Positions 63,797 to 64,000 of a DNA stretch of 64,000 nt are shown here, in pieces. The notes below the pieces were generated by a model. It saw nothing but the letters and a program-made list of their open reading frames with translations, had not been told where the DNA came from and ran no database searches. Position 1 is the first letter of the stretch. Each line of letters starts with the position of its first letter. Source of the stretch: Corydoras sp. C115 (lineage: Eukaryota > Chordata > Actinopteri > Siluriformes > Callichthyidae). The position numbers and the translations under genes are program-made. The DNA lies in assembly GCA_019802505.1 (NCBI GenBank), contig JAFMOC010000425.1, forward strand, positions 159,540 to 223,539, written 5' to 3'.

Positions 63797-64000
63797 TTCA
63801 TTCATTCATTATCTCCCGCTTTATCCTCTATTAGGGTCGCGGTGGGGTTCCCCATGCCCATCTAGGGGAGAACGTCTCGGGCGCTGGGCAGATAGACCCA
63901 GGACAGGGCGCCAATCCATCGCTGGGTACACACTCACACACTCAAACACACTCTATATGGGGCAATTTAGAGTACTCAATTAACTTGATCCATGTTTTTG
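63794..64000 (-). mobile_element. V-SINE, cut by window edge
   Basis: CATTCATTCATTATCTCCCG to ATCCATGTTTTTG. Low divergence, CTCCCGC subtype. Confidence 0.93.

Overview
The window is vertebrate nuclear DNA, almost certainly from a teleost fish and plausibly an ostariophysan (this last point is inference). The signs are a dense tRNA-derived SINE family with the V-SINE central domain known from zebrafish DANA, Tc1/mariner and hAT DNA transposons, long (TA)n and (CA)n microsatellites, and no sign of compact bacterial-type coding. I found no host gene that I can support. The only intact protein-coding genes are two copies of one Tc1 transposase. The window looks like gene-poor intergenic or deep intronic sequence.

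The dominant feature is one SINE family, here called the V-SINE. It has a tRNA-like head (GGCGGCACGGTGGCTTAGTG.., with A and B boxes), a V-type core (TGGAGTTTCCATGTTCTCC.. to CCTCCCACAGTCC), a CCCATATAGAGTGTG linker and a 3' end ..GGATAAAGCGGAAGATAATG(GATG)n. By hand count there are about 90 full or partial copies on both strands, covering roughly 40% of the window. Many have target-site duplications (TSDs). Several are nested in each other, joined in tandem, or joined head to head. Most of the short ORFs in the window are merely frames through this SINE.

Layout. 1-8.9 kb: V-SINEs in (TA)n tracts, a TIR-bearing MITE (3518-4229), a foldback element (6285-6702) and a solo-LTR-like insertion (7541-7804) splitting an old SINE. 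9-11 kb: a three-unit ~513-bp tandem duplication. 12-17.6 kb: SINE clusters and a hAT MITE with an 8-bp TSD (14326-14729). 18.5-21.7 kb: a second, shorter tRNA-derived SINE family and an ~770-bp CA-rich satellite-like tract. 23-25.9 kb: duplicated SINE blocks and a 0.8-kb palindrome. 27-35 kb: nested and inverted SINEs. 35.9-36.9 kb: long G, C and GA runs. 39-40.4 kb: a SINE array on one 10-bp target site. 41-42.2 kb: 83-bp direct repeats. 43.0-44.6 and 56.9-58.6 kb: the two nearly identical Tc1 elements, each inserted into a SINE tail. 46-47.6 kb: a triplicated segment. 52.5-55.2 kb: a 2.7-kb palindrome containing mirrored SINE pairs. 61.5 kb: a palindromic AAT/ATT microsatellite.

The most notable items are the apparently young, intact Tc1 pair with DD34E residues at positions 153, 244 and 279, the 2.7-kb near-palindrome, and the structural evidence that this SINE family repeatedly nucleates duplications, inversions and homopolymer expansion.
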